A DNA stretch of 64,000 bases from Acanthaster planci (Eukaryota > Echinodermata > Asteroidea > Valvatida > Acanthasteridae), in contig NW_019091379.1 of NCBI RefSeq assembly GCF_001949145.1, positions 1,394,574 through 1,458,573 on the forward strand, written 5' to 3'. The notes beneath the pieces are model-generated. The model was not told the DNA's origin. It did no database searches and saw only the letters and a list, made by a program, of their open reading frames with translations. Below, in pieces: positions 1 through 11,845 of this stretch. Made by a program: the position numbers and the translations under genes. The stretch's first letter is position 1, and each line of letters opens with the position of its first letter.

Positions 1-1936
1 AAGCTCTCCTTTACACTGAATAGAATTTTCAGAACCTATGGCTTGTTTAAAAAGGCCATGATCTTCAACGCGAATATGAAAGGCAGCCACGGATGGGGGG
101 GTTAACTAATTACTTTTAATGGCCTCTTGCCAAGCCGTGCATGTAAGGTATATCATCAGTCGTGCTTGTCGTTTTACATAATGGTTGGTTGGGCAAGCCA
201 GATGAAACAACTAAAGAGGCCGAACTAAACGAGACCATAGCAAACTGTGGCGTATCCAGCGGACTTGGAGGACGCCCAGTGAACCTCAAACAGCTTGACC
301 TTAAGGATTACGCCTTACGTTTTTGAAACCAAGTCGTCAGTCAGATATGCTTACGAAGGTAAAGGAGTTTACGAATGTTAAACTTCTTGTTGTTTATCTT
401 TTGCGTGCATGTAGCTGCGTTGTTCTTGTGGTCCAATACCTTGCCCGACCAACGTCTGTTTTCAGATTTGATGTACACTACTTTTGGATACTCTGACGCG
501 TTTTATATCGTAATTTGATATAAGCTTTTGAATACAATTTGTTCAGTGCCATTCACAATCGTGCAGGGTTTTTAACATGATTTCATCTGAAAGCAGGCCG
601 ATTTGGTATCAAAACTTTTCATATGGGAATACTTCTATGAGAATTTACGGGAACGAGTGAAAATGGCATTCAAACTGTGGGTTCCGTCGTTAATACTGCC
701 AATGTAATTTTTTAATTGTGCCTTTATAACTTTGCTTTGTGAGTGACACATCAAAATTATAAAACACTGCACGACCTTAATTAAATGCAGCATATTTGTC
801 AGCCTGACCGTATGCAGACCAAGTTTGATCCAGTTTAATAGTTTCCTTGAAAACGTTAAGTATAACAATTATACACGGCTACGACTAAGAGAAGGTTTGC
901 AGGTGCGCCATTTGAAATCGATCTCCTTTACTTTTTTTTTTACTTTTTTTTTTTACCTTTTCTTAGTCTAGCCTCCACCTTGCAACGATTCAAATCTTTG
1001 TTACGTGGCAAAGTACCGGTTAAGTTAATTGCTTTAGCGTAGAAATATTTCGCAATAAGATAGCTGAGGAGCTCAAAACTATTTGCAGCGGGATTCCTGT
1101 AACACCAAGCTGCAAAAGTGAGCAAAACATTCTTACCAGTGCACTCACAACGGAAATTAAAGATTCTTTGACGAGAATAGTACTTTTTTTCGAAGAGATT
1201 ATTTATTTGAGGGTCTGCTCAAATGGTGTAACAAACCTTTCAGCTGTGAGAATACTCGGGAAGAACTTTGCTCGCTGGCCCACTGTATTGAACTGGGGGG
1301 GGGAGATATTAAGAATGCAAAATATCCAAAATTCTGACAACTTTTAGCGCAGAGACTTGCTGTAAAAGGTACTGGGGCGTCTGAAAATCAGGTTGAATCG
1401 GAAGTTACAAGAGATACCGCACGCGGTCCCTTTTAATAATCATTATAGACAACTCTCAGTTTGCTTATTTGCAACTTGTTTGGGAAGCCAATGGTTGCAG
1501 AAACATCACCTTTTAGTTGGTTTTCGAGTTTACCTAGAATTCGATCAAAATGGACACCTGTCCCATTAATTTTCATTGAGCATTTAGTAGTATGTACTGT
1601 ATATTATCATCTGATTGTCTTAAAGCTGCATTGGGAGTTATTCGGTTACTTTTTACCAACGTCCAACTGCAGTTTTAAAGGCCATAGGAAGAACGCGACC
1701 AAAGGTGGGAGCATGTTATAAATTACGAAAGGCGAACACGTCAAACCATCAAACTACTAATCCATTGTACTTGTTTTCATCCACTTATAACTTTTGCTTT
1801 AATTTCTAAACTGAATAGACGTACTGTTGTTTCAAAGTCCTATTACTTGGTTCCGGAGTACACACAACAAATGACTGCATGGTTCGTTAACTTAAACGCA
1901 GAGTAACGGTAGTATGTGGTAACTTTAAGCACTTAC
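1..1936. other. Probable intron 1 of the receptor gene; no exon recognised
   Basis: This stretch follows the splice donor of the ligand-binding exon on the minus strand and runs to the window edge. It holds only short frames with no recognisable domain, plus a T-rich run near 930-955. I saw no second exon continuing the receptor, so the next exon probably lies beyond the left end. Confidence 0.4.
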
Positions 1937-2624
1937 TTCTTCCCTTTCGAGCTGCGGCATCCAATGCATCTTGTGTAGATTTCTGCAAATCGAGGATGAC
2001 AGAATGGACATATATACCTGCCTGCTGTAATCTGCTCCTAATAGTAAACGAGATGATTCTCCACAGACCAACGTCGTCCCAGATGACAACGCAACGAGTC
2101 CAAGACCACCTATTGAACAGAGCCACAGCAAACTGCCCCAGTGGGCCGAGGTGGAACCCGCTGCGTGTTAGCGTCCTGTACGCGTCTTTGTTGCCAAGAT
2201 CCCCCGACGTCGCTGCACCAGTAAGGACCGGGACGTTCCAGTAAGCAGCCAGGTCGGCTACTGTCTTGCACTGAAAGCTGCAACCCGGACCAAGGAACAC
2301 TCTCACCCCCTGCCGGTGAAACATGTCGGAGGCAATACCGGGAGCGATCATAGGGGACGGGATGCATCTGGTACCGGTGGATTGGTACTCGTACGTGAGG
2401 CTGAAGTTTAGGTACACACCGGTGTCCACGCGACGTCTAACAGTCTCCAGGGCGATATCAACGGCTGGCTGGATGCGGACGCGGTCAAAGCTTTCGGCAC
2501 CCCCAGTCTCCAACAAAAGTCCAGCGTGAATTGTTGGAGATTCATCAAACGTCCCCGCTTCAGAAATCTGTAAGTTTATCACCTCGAAAACTATCAACAA
2601 AACTAAACTGCTTGGAGGGGGCAT
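1937..2624 (-). CDS. Receptor guanylate cyclase-type ligand-binding domain, first coding exon (partial gene)
   Basis: Seen: a 229-codon open exon starting at an ATG preceded in frame by a stop (TAA). It begins with a hydrophobic signal peptide (about residues 1-23). A receptor-family (ANF-type, periplasmic-binding-like) ligand-binding lobe follows, with the motifs GPGCSFQCKTVADLAAYWNV and VLTGAATSGDLGNKDAYRTL and the block NRWSWTR. The exon stops at a strong donor, GTAAGT, in phase 1. Family knowledge: this domain is the extracellular half of natriuretic-peptide-receptor/speract-receptor-type membrane guanylate cyclases and of the NPR-C clearance receptor. Inferred: transmembrane, kinase-like and cyclase exons lie beyond the left edge. 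If they are absent, the gene would be a clearance-type receptor. It could also be another class C-like receptor, but the GPGC block and the WNVPVLT segment favour the natriuretic group. Confidence 0.8.
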
Positions 2625-3896
2625 TCTTTAAAGTGCAAAGAGTATACGACTGAGAACAATCATTCACTGACGCAACCAGATCTATAGATTTCCTGTTTGT
2701 GAAACTGCTGTTAGTTATCCAAAGCAACACATTATTCACTCATACTCAGAAGGATTTCAATCATGACACTCGGGTTTTATCTGCTGCTTGTGGTATGCAC
2801 TCCAATGTCCAGTACAAAATTGCGTATGCGCCATAGAATTCGAAAACGATAGTGACCAGCACATTAAAACAGAAACAAACTGTGACTGGCTTGCTTAAAC
2901 TTCATCACCCTTTCTTTATTTCTTCAGTATTGAAGGGAAGTGCTTTAGAATGAAGCTGATGCCACTAACAGTTAAACGTAAGGATACCCTATTACGTTTG
3001 GATAGGGAAATCTCGGTTGGGATAGGGAAAAATAGTTGTTTGCTGAGGCAAAGGCCCAAGAAAGGTCTAAAGCAAAGCAAATATTTATTCCCATTCATAA
3101 ATAACTTTTAATTAAGAGAGTCAAAGAAGTCAACATGTGATGGATTTTATTCTAAAAATTTACTCTCAAATTTTCCGAACACCCCGGTCCATTTTATGCT
3201 ATATTCCTTTTGAAAGTTGTCAACAGAATCTTTTTATAACATTATGAACTTGGAGTGCACGTGGTGCGTCGCGCGCACACAGACTCCTGACCAATCAGAC
3301 TCGATTAAACTGTCCCATATGATATCCATGTGTCAGCGTGTGATTTACGCACTGTGCATTATCACGTCTAGGCGGGCATTATCAAAATGTTAATACACGG
3401 TCACATGACGCGTTTCGACCAATAGGAGTAGAAAAACTGTGCCAGGTATTCATGAATATGAATCCAAGTACTTTATTCACTTGCTTTTGTTTGAGGCAGT
3501 ATAATAGACAGCAATCCAAGCGGTGTGTGTTAAACCGACGTAGGCCTACTGCGATTGAATGTTTATAAACTACACTTTGTCAAATTAAAAAGAAAATGTC
3601 TGCAGAGAAACATTTAGGATGGGGGAGACACAGAAACTTGAACGCAACTCGACCTCCCACCAGTAATGAATCAGACGTTTATTATACAACAGTAATGCCT
3701 CAAGGTGTCAGTACACCATTGCTCGCTTGACGCCTGGGGCAAATTGTCATTTCCGATGGTGGTTCTAAAATGCGTGTATATTGCTTAGCTTACAGAGTGA
3801 CCTAGCTCACATGGAATACTGGATCCTGATTCTTGCCCTTTTGTGAGGCACCATACTGGCAAGTCTATGTTTTTCTCTGATTGTATAGGTCCCTTT
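2625..3896. other. Intergenic spacer between the receptor and Ig-like genes
   Basis: No coding exon recognised. The segment 3190-3480 is rich in TTATAAC and TTATCA words and has the look of old transposon-derived sequence, but I could not pair its ends. Otherwise nothing stands out. Confidence 0.35.
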
Positions 3897-6800
3897 TCAG
3901 ACGTCGAAGGAATGACGCCTGCGGTTTTTGTAGACAGACGCCCAGATGATTAAACCGACCAGCCCAGTTAGAGCTATACCCACGAACATCAAATTGTTCT
4001 TGACCTCTGTGATATGAAAGGAGAATTAACACAGGAATTAAAAGAACAAGAACAATATCCCATGAAAATAAGAGTAAACTCCCAAACAAAATGCTATTTC
4101 AAGGCCCATCGAAAGATTACTTAAGTTAAATTCGACAAGAAACTATTTTACCGAGGTCCAGTCTGTTTTCCTGCGCGCATTACACAGAAATGTTCACTCC
4201 CACCCTCAAGAATACTTACAAATGCATACAGATTTTAACTGTTGCTGGTCGCTCTAATCAGGTTGCTCAGTAATATTGTTCATCTACTAGCCATGAACGC
4301 ATCCATCCAAGCTCTCTGTGAAATTTTTAAGCGATTTGCAATCCAGATCCGAATGACCCCAACCTTTCTCCATCATGACCATTAAGACCTGTCAGTCCTT
4401 CCCCCCCCCATATTTTTCTATACCTTAAACAGATATTGCCACAAGTGATATCAATGTTTACAATTATTATTGCTCTTTCCATCAGCCAAAATTTCAAGAA
4501 CAGCTCCATGAGTATGAAACCAGAAATAGAGCAACTGTTCTTGCTGTTTAACATAATGACGTGAAAAAGGTGGTTTTCTGTAACGTCTGCACTGAAACAT
4601 TAAATAGGCTTAAAGTTAATAACATATACAGACACTTACTTTTGTTAACACTCACTGGTTCTACAACTGGAACAGAAAGTAAAAGTATAAATTTATTAGA
4701 AAATAGGACACACTTAATAAATAAATAGTTATACGAAAACACTTGGATTAATTTTCAAAATCGGACTTCTTCCTTTTTAAAGACAGAAATTTATGACGCC
4801 ATAGGGTCCAAATCAGTGTGTTTCCATTTTCGAGCTAACGTTCTGATTCCAACCCTGCTGCCTGTCTTATTCCAGGCACGAAATAGGGCAGAGGGGTAAC
4901 CCCCCCACAAGTCCAATCCCTATACACACTCAAGTCTATTGTTACTTCACACATCCCACCCCCAGATGTCTGAAAAGAATTCCTTAATACCAGTAGAACA
5001 ATGACCGACACAAAGGCAGGGGGTCCCTCTGTCCCATAGTTTGCAACAAATTCTTAGTCAAAATGACCGCATAAAAATCGTGCAGAAAACACGAGAATCA
5101 AACAATTAAAATCCAGACCAAACCTGAATGGACTTCCCCACTGCTCATCATAAGGGTACCAGGTAGTCCTGTTAACCCTTGTACGACGGTGCATGCCTGG
5201 CACACTTCTCTTCCAAGCAAGAATTAGCTGTGAGCCTTGCAGTTAGAAATACTATCTGCTGCCGGACACCTGATCAGTTTTTTTTTTGCATGAACAAAAT
5301 CTTCAGTTACTCTGTGTAATTCTGCTTACCCTTGAGTGTAATGCTGACCACGCGCACTCGGTTGTGGTAGCATGTGAACACCTGTGCATCCTCAGACACG
5401 ACACTGCGAATGTGTAGCCCATGCATGGCATCGATGTGGACTCGGTCGCTCCGCTGGCGCGACAGCATCAAATGTTGGGTGCCGTTTTGCCACCGGATCG
5501 CGTCCTGTAGCCCGCCGCTATAGAGCACAACAGTACGGGTGAAAAGAGCAGCCAACGTGCTTCAAACCGCCCGCAAACCACCCTTTTTGTTTTTGTTTTT
5601 TACTGATTTTTACTAAAAAAAAATGTTGAAATCTGGCCAACCAAACAAGAGTCAGAATTGCTAATGCTGTACTTTTCTGTTAAATAACGGAAATCTTTAT
5701 TCATTCAAATGTTTTCACTGAAGAGAGAGGGTGGTAGAAATACTCATTACAACATTGACATTACCGCTATTTTTGTTATTTTCTTTCTGTAAACAACATT
5801 ATTTTCATTACCCTGGACAAAGTAACCGTACGGAGCCTCCCTTGTCTACGTAAAGTATTTGCTTCTCAACTGAAAAAGACAAAGAATGCATAATACACTT
5901 TCACACATCTCAACAAGGCTTCCAAACTCAACGAGTGAGATTATATTTCTGATAAGTAAAAAAAAAACTGTTTGATTTGAATGTTGATAGTCAAGAACTC
6001 CCTGATAAACACAGAATCTAGCCAAAATGTACTTACAGTCATACGGATATACAGTGTGTTTTTTTTTTTTAAAACGAAACTGAGATTAATTTCCTCCTTT
6101 CTTGGACATGGTAAATATTTTGGAAAATGGCAACCACCATTTATTAAATAATATTGTCCTTTTTCTAATGACAGTTCAGTCAACCATGTCAGAACTGACT
6201 GATGATGGTACGGCACATACAGTTGAGTGACTCTTGGTGGTTATACAGTTTATGAGGCGCAACTGTGCGTCTTTAGGTGCGGACCTGCTGACATTGTTTA
6301 GTTCTACTACCCTCCAGTCCAAGGCAGCTGTTTCGATAAAGTGCGACTGGGCAATACTGAGAGGAATTTCTCGCCAAATTCCTCGTGGGGGAGTAGGAGA
6401 TTTTGAAAATCAATAATAATTCAGGCAAGAGTACCAAAGGGAATGCTAACCTTCAGGCGGGATTGTCGGACGACCCAGGTCGAAATCAACATAGTATGTA
6501 TCCATCGCCTTACTGTCTGACATGGAATTACCTTCTTTACCTTATAGAATAAAGCACACATAAATTCATCTGAAAATTAAATTTCACTTTATTATCCCCT
6601 CCTGTGCTTTTGCTTTTCTCAAGGTTCCGTGAAAAAAAAGTCATGCGTGTGTCTTATCTATAAACACTAATCCTGGAACATTACTTTACCTCTTGGACAG
6701 GCTTCTTCACATTCCCTAATGATTTTCTCGTCCTTCCTTTGTGAGAAGAGTTGCCTTTCACTGTAAGGGAGAACGTTGGAGCGACAGGGTACGCCCCCTG

Positions 6801-9571
6801 GGAAGTCATTTACACGATAACGTGCGTAGCAGTACCCTTCGAGCAGACAAAAAGTAACTAAAGGTGTCAGGCGATCGATTAGTATTGTCAACAATTCAAT
6901 TACTAGAACTGGAGGACAAGACCCCCCCGCCCGTGCCAACCGGTTTTATTCACTGCCTCTCATTTTGTCTAACAAGCAAATAACGAGACCAATTAGCATG
7001 CCACCTGTACCATAAGCAGCAAGGTATGAGACGGAGAGAACCCCCCTGCTTTGTGTTGATCATCGTCTCGCAAGAATCTGGGGAATTCTTTTCAGACATC
7101 TTGGGGGATGTGTTAAGTAACAANGCTGGGTATACCCTGTACAGTTTCACAGAAAATATCTTGGTGCCACTCGACATTGACGAGGCACTGCACAGATAAC
7201 AGATGGCAGCTGTGATACTACATGGCCATTTTTGTTAGTAATTAAAATGACGGACACTGGCTTTGAGGCAAAGACAGCTCTCACCGAAGCGGAATTTTTC
7301 TCCCCACTCGCCGCAGTGGTTACATCCTGTCCATGCACTCCACAAAGTGAAGAGAGTGGTATCATCAGCTGTTGAAAGGGAAAATAAAGTTCTGTGTCAC
7401 CAAATTCATATCGGATCAGTTGAAATTTACCAGCGAGCAGGCAACATTAACAATGGCAACACAAACTCGAATGTAACAGAATTACCTCTTTCTTCCGCAT
7501 ACGGTTGGTCTTTATGTGACTCGAAAACTGGAGTAAAAAGAGGCATTACAATCAGTATTCATGGCCAATGACAAACAAAAGGGATTAATTTCTGATAAAC
7601 AAAGAAAAAGTTAGCTACTAGCTCATATATAGACCTTATTCACCCACGTGACTAAAAGTAAACAATACCACCACTTGTGGACCGCCTTGGCCACGTTGAT
7701 CGCATATATTCCTACGGGCAGCTTCAACCACGTGCAAGCGCATGTGCAAACGCTGCATGCTTGACTAGTTTATTTTGAATAGCACTATGCACTCATTACC
7801 ATCACAACACATCATACTATAGGTCCAGCACGATTGTGACATCACAGGAAAAAGGTCTATAGCTGTACACCACAGTCCCTCGTGGCGCAACGAAGGGTGG
7901 GGGCTTGAGCGTCATGAGCTTTTTGGTAGGGGGTGAATTTTGATAAGAGCCCCCTCTCTCACGGCATTTCCTGAGAGGGCTTTGAGTCTACTCTTGAAGC
8001 CATAACACGCAATCAAAATAGCAGGCGGTAATTTCTATTCCAGTGAACACTATTAGGGTCAGAATTGAAATGAATGAAACAATTACGTTTTTTTTTTCTT
8101 TTGCATGTACAAATATGTCAATTATAAACAAAGAAATGTGAATTACGTACTAAGATGAAAGTATGGTTCCTCGACAACTGTGGAGAAAAGAAACAGTTGA
8201 TTATTATGCCATTCCATGTCATTTGAAGTTGAAAAAAGACCAATAATAGTGAGCCATAAAAACTCAGAGGGGCTCGGTCAAAAATGCCCTGTGGTGATTT
8301 TGAAACAAACGTACACTACTGACTTTCACAGTGGGGTGAGATCACGCTTTCATGAGGATCAGCAATTAGTAATATCGGGTCAGAGCACACCAGGCCCGTA
8401 AAAGCAAATATGACTCGACCAATAATTTCTCGTTTTGTGTAATTTTTAAAAGATATTTTAGTGCCTTTTTGGTTTTATGCTAATGGAAATAACCCGTTTA
8501 TGAGCATATAAAACTGTAATGTCAGTACAGGGAGAAAGCCTTGCTGTCGTGCTTATCTTTGTACACATAATTGCTTATTTTTTCGATAGTCAGGCATAGG
8601 CTATACGCCGGCTATCATGCACAATAATAGTGCGCAGTTGCGCAAAACGCTGAACTTAAATACAGTAGTGGCGCGCCACTGCCATGCATTCATAACACCG
8701 ATCGTGCGGCATACCAGCTGAACAGCTTGCCATTCCGAGTACATTTTGCCGAGCCCAAGTGGCTCTAAACGTCGTGCTCAGTGGCGGCGCTACGTGGCGT
8801 CATGTGGGTGCAAATGCACCCAGCGAAAAGCCGCCTACACCGACGTTGACACCCACAAAACTGTTGTCACGTTACGACACGGCGATCAACCTTTCCGTTT
8901 TACGACTCCGCATCATAACCCAGACGTGATTTTGCCTTGCTCTACACATGCACCCACAGCCACCGAGGTCTGGCGCCGCAACTGGTCCTGCTATTTCTGT
9001 GCCGAAACTCAAAGAACTCAATTTATTTAAGTTCGGAACAGCAGAAGCATGGCTTATAGCCTATAGGCCTTACCGTTCAAAACAGCCAGTTGTCTGCATG
9101 GCAATAAGCTTTAAACCGGCAACACATTTCTCAGAAATTTTTTTAACGAGCACAATCTGGTTCTAAACAGAAACCCCCAACCTGCGTAATGTCTCTCCTC
9201 AATTCCATATAGTAAAACCTGGCTTAGGGCCTCTAAAAATCCAAACACTTGGTACATAGTACTAGTACAACCGATATTGATGGGTTTCACTGATGTTAAT
9301 GTTACGAATTCCCGACAACCTCAAAAACGAGTTCATTTTCATACCTGTGACGTCGTATCGACCAAACAAATCTCCGCCACCCTCTGGATGGCACAAATAT
9401 TTTCCAGCATTCCTTTGCCTAATAGTCGCGAGAACCAGTCGTTTCTTGGAGTCGAAGAACTGGTAACCCTGCCTGATACCTTGTAGAGTGTTCATGGGTT
9501 CTGAGGTGTCCGATCCGTTGGCCTGGAATTGCCAGGTTACCGGGGTATCAGGAGGAATTTGTCTTCCATTA
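3897..9571 (-). CDS. Immunoglobulin-like type I membrane protein, six 3' exons (5' end not found)
   Basis: Exons rebuilt from splice sites and phase: 9345-9571, 6690-6836, 5812-5869, 5330-5517, 4640-4666 and 3897-4006, all minus strand. Every junction keeps frame (phases 1, 1, 2, 1, 1). The first exon carries the end of one Ig fold (VTWQFQ, then NAGKYLC). The second is a cysteine-bearing linker with four Cys. The third and fourth together make a second Ig fold (GGSVRLLCPG, IRWQNG, EDAQVFTCY). A 27 bp micro-exon leads to a last exon with one membrane helix (LMFVGIALTGLVGLIIWASV) followed by the short basic tail YKNRRRHSFDV and a stop. The exon with the signal peptide and the first Ig cysteine was not found between 9572 and about 12.7 kb. 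Inferred role: cell-surface adhesion or recognition. I cannot name an orthologue. Confidence 0.65.
4873..5047. repeat. Miniature inverted-repeat element, family M4, copy 1
   Basis: Ends are inverted (GCACGAAATAGGGCAGAGGG against GGTCCCTCTGTCCCATAGTT). The interior words CAAGTCCAATCCCTATACAC and TTGTTACTTCACACATCCC recur in the copies at 7016, 48075 and 60195. It lies in an intron of the Ig-like gene. Confidence 0.6.
7016..7150. repeat. Family M4, copy 2 (inverted, truncated)
   Basis: Reverse-complement copy of the M4 repeat: GAGACGGAGAGAACCCCCCT at one end and GGGGGATGTGTTAAGTAACA inside. It is truncated at the right. It contains the only ambiguous base of the window (n at 7124). Confidence 0.55.
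8779..8984. mobile_element. Non-autonomous hAT-type miniature transposon with 8 bp target duplication
   Basis: Seen: the left end CAGTGGCGGCGCTACGTGG and the right end, read inward, CAGTTGCGGCGCCAGACCTC form terminal inverted repeats. The element is flanked by GTCGTGCT (8771-8778) and GTCCTGCT (8985-8992), an 8 bp duplication with one mismatch. An 8 bp duplication plus CAG-type termini is the signature of the hAT superfamily. It is only 206 bp long, so it needs a transposase from elsewhere. It lies in an intron of the Ig-like gene. Confidence 0.75.
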
Positions 9572-9755
9572 CTGCGAATGTACATGTAAAAGGCAAGATT
9601 TTATAGTTTAATATCAACTAACGTGGTTCCTTAATTAAAGTCAAACTGCAATCGTCTCTTCATTCCGTCCTGTAACTGTCATCCTTATTTAACCATGAGC
9701 AGCACATAATATTTCTTGAAATATTAAAAGAAACAACACTATGAAATTTATTTCA

Positions 9756-9902
9756 AAGATGGATTTGCGCCGGGGAGATGTAAATTAATTTGGGATTTTG
9801 CCCTGTCCGACGTTTACACATCGGGCACGTGTACACATCGGGCACGTCGGGCAGGGCAAAACCCCAACTTAATTTACATCTCCTCGGCGCAAATCCATCT
9901 TT
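9756..9902. repeat. Long hairpin (foldback) repeat
   Basis: Two arms of about 63 bp are near-perfect reverse complements: the left begins AAAGATGGATTTGCGCCGGG and the right ends CGGCGCAAATCCATCTTT. The loop between them holds a repeated CACATCGGGCACGT motif. A further CGTCGGGCAGGGC word recurs at about 10039. Confidence 0.7.
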
Positions 9903-9924
9903 AAAATAGTTGTTTGCCGTACCC

Positions 9925-9972
9925 GCTGCTACATCTGACTCGAAGTCGTGGGTTCGAGTCCCACCCTTGAGT
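9925..9972 (+). repeat. tRNA-like (SINE-type) fragment
   Basis: The segment GTGGGTTCGAGTCCCACCC matches a tRNA T-arm with its internal B-box promoter (GGTTCGAGTCC). I could not fold an acceptor or D arm upstream, so this is not an intact tRNA gene. It is followed by a (GT)n run and a T-run, as expected of a short retroposon. Confidence 0.4.
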
Positions 9973-10395
9973 GTGTGTGTGTGTGTTTTTTTTAAAGCCT
10001 TCGGAGGCATACACTGAGTATTCAGTGTTAAAATACACGTCGGGCAGGGCCAAATACCGAAATGAATTAACAATAAAATTTAAGTCAACTTCCTGGGTTA
10101 TTATCGCGCACATAAGATTAAAACATTCAAATATTCTTTTCATTTGTTGACCTTGTGTATACTTTGATATATACATTGCAATATGGAAATAGCCGTTGAG
10201 TAAAAAAACATGTTTGATGTCAGTCTCAATTCATGCCTGTTTAAAAGAGCTCTGGGGTCCTCATAGGGTACTCTCATTGACCCATGGGACCCATGCACAT
10301 GTACCTACACCCACCCACACCACTGTCGCATAGCCAAATATCGAACACGACGCTACACAAGCTTTCAAAGCTTTTTAGCTGAAATGTCTATAGAG

Positions 10396-10949
10396 ACGGC
10401 GCCTTTTCCATAATGAGCGTCAACACTTACGCCAAGCGTTGCATATCCGTCAGAATCGCTACCTTGGCGATTTGACGCTTAACGCAACGCACACGTGTGC
10501 TATTGTCAATGGTGTCGATATTTATGTCCGTGAAAAGTGAAGCGCGTGGACGCAGTGTGTACGCAACGCTAGGGTGGCCCTGGAGGGACATCGCAAATCG
10601 TCGATATTGCCGTCAATATTCACGACCAAAATTCAGGACTCGCTCTCTGGTCGCGAATATATCTCGTCAATATTTGCGACCAAAATTCACGACCTGTTCT
10701 TCAGTCGCGGATGTTGACACCAATATATGCGACCAGTTTCTCGACTCGTTGTCTATCCGGTCGCAAATGTTGCCGCCAATTTTTCTCCAGCAAGCCAAGT
10801 AGTGTTGTGCCCCCTTGCTGAAAAGAAATTGTGGCAATATTTGCGACCGCCCACAAGTAGTGAATTTGGTCGCAAATATTGGCGTCAATATTGACGATTG
10901 GCGATGTTCCTCCAGGGCGCCCTAAAAACGTTTATACGGCAAGGTGCCA
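10396..10949. mobile_element. Miniature element family M1, interrupted by another element
   Basis: The first 170 bp (ACGGCGCCTTTTCCATAATG ... TGTACGCAACGCT) align with the complete M1 copy at 57312-57513 read in reverse. The alignment resumes after 10923 (AAAAACGTTTATACGG). The gap is filled exactly by the element at 10571-10923. M1 ends are AAAGGTGCC/GGCACCTTT-type inverted repeats, here rather diverged at the right end. Confidence 0.55.
10571..10923. mobile_element. Miniature inverted-repeat element M2, nested inside M1
   Basis: Terminal inverted repeats of about 60 bp: left AGGGTGGCCCTGGAGGGACA and right, read inward, AGGGCGCCCTGGAGGAACAT, both continuing into CGTC-ATATTG and GCGACCAAA words. 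The interior repeats GTCGCAAATATT/GGTCGC motifs several times. No clear target duplication is visible. Confidence 0.65.
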
Positions 10950-11771
10950 TAATCGTCTTGGTCTTAGATGTCAGTCATAGTTAGCGATATGGGTTGTGAG
11001 AGGTACCGGGATCGATACCCGGGTCTTCCACCATTTCTTATGAAGCTCAAGGAATCGGCTCGGGGAAAGGGTGACATGAGGCAAACGGATAGACTGAAGA
11101 AAACTCAAAAGAAATAAAAAAATCTGCTCTCATGAACATTTAATAAGGTCACTGGCCTCCAACAAAATATGAAAAAGGACTGTACATGACAACGAGACGG
11201 AGCCAACGCCCTGTAGCCAACTGCACTGAATAAAGGCCACAGCTCATTTTTAACGTCGCGCTGAACAATAAACAAAATTACAAACATTTTAGGTGGCAGC
11301 TGTGATTACGTAAGAACGCCACAACATATTTATGGAATCTTGCATCAGTAGGGCGTAGGCGTGTAAGCGGAACTGTTGATGCAAGTATTAGTATCTTCTG
11401 GCAAATAGCGGCTTCCTCTACTGATGGTCGAGCGCAAGGGTATCACTGCGTTTTATAATAAGGCCACATAAAAAAAATTAGCTTAGCATCAGCGCCCGCG
11501 TTAAAAAACATCTTGCCGCGTGTTTTCTTTGAGTTGTCTTTTCCCGATGTCCTTATTCGTCCCCAGTAGTTTCTACAACGGCCACACAACCTCGTACACG
11601 CACAACATGCGACCTGAGCACTTTCGTTCCATGGTTGCTTCAGTCCAGATCAGCATGCATACAAAAGTATTTAAAAAAATACAAACACGACTGATGCTAA
11701 ACTATTTTTTTAAGTGGCCTAAAAGCGCAACTTTGATCACCACACTTTAACTTCACTAACTATCAAAAAAT

Positions 11772-11845
11772 TGCCCGCGAGCGATTTTGAGGGTTACGCA
11801 ACGCTTGAAGAAAGTGTTGACGCGCATGTGGAAAGGCGTCTTTAA
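11772..11845. repeat. Partial copy of miniature element M1
   Basis: The words GAGCGATTTTGAGGG, TACGCAACGCTTG, AGTGTTGACGCGCATGTGGA and AAGGCGTCTTT match one end of M1. The other end was not found. Confidence 0.4.

Noticed and set aside
8746-9030. 94-residue plus-strand frame rich in Cys and His
   Set aside because: It is the reading of the hAT-type miniature element and its flanks, not a gene.
10999-11034. tRNA-like T-arm (CCGGGATCGATACCCGG) followed by CCA
   Set aside because: No complementary acceptor strand or D and anticodon arms at the expected distance, so not a tRNA gene.
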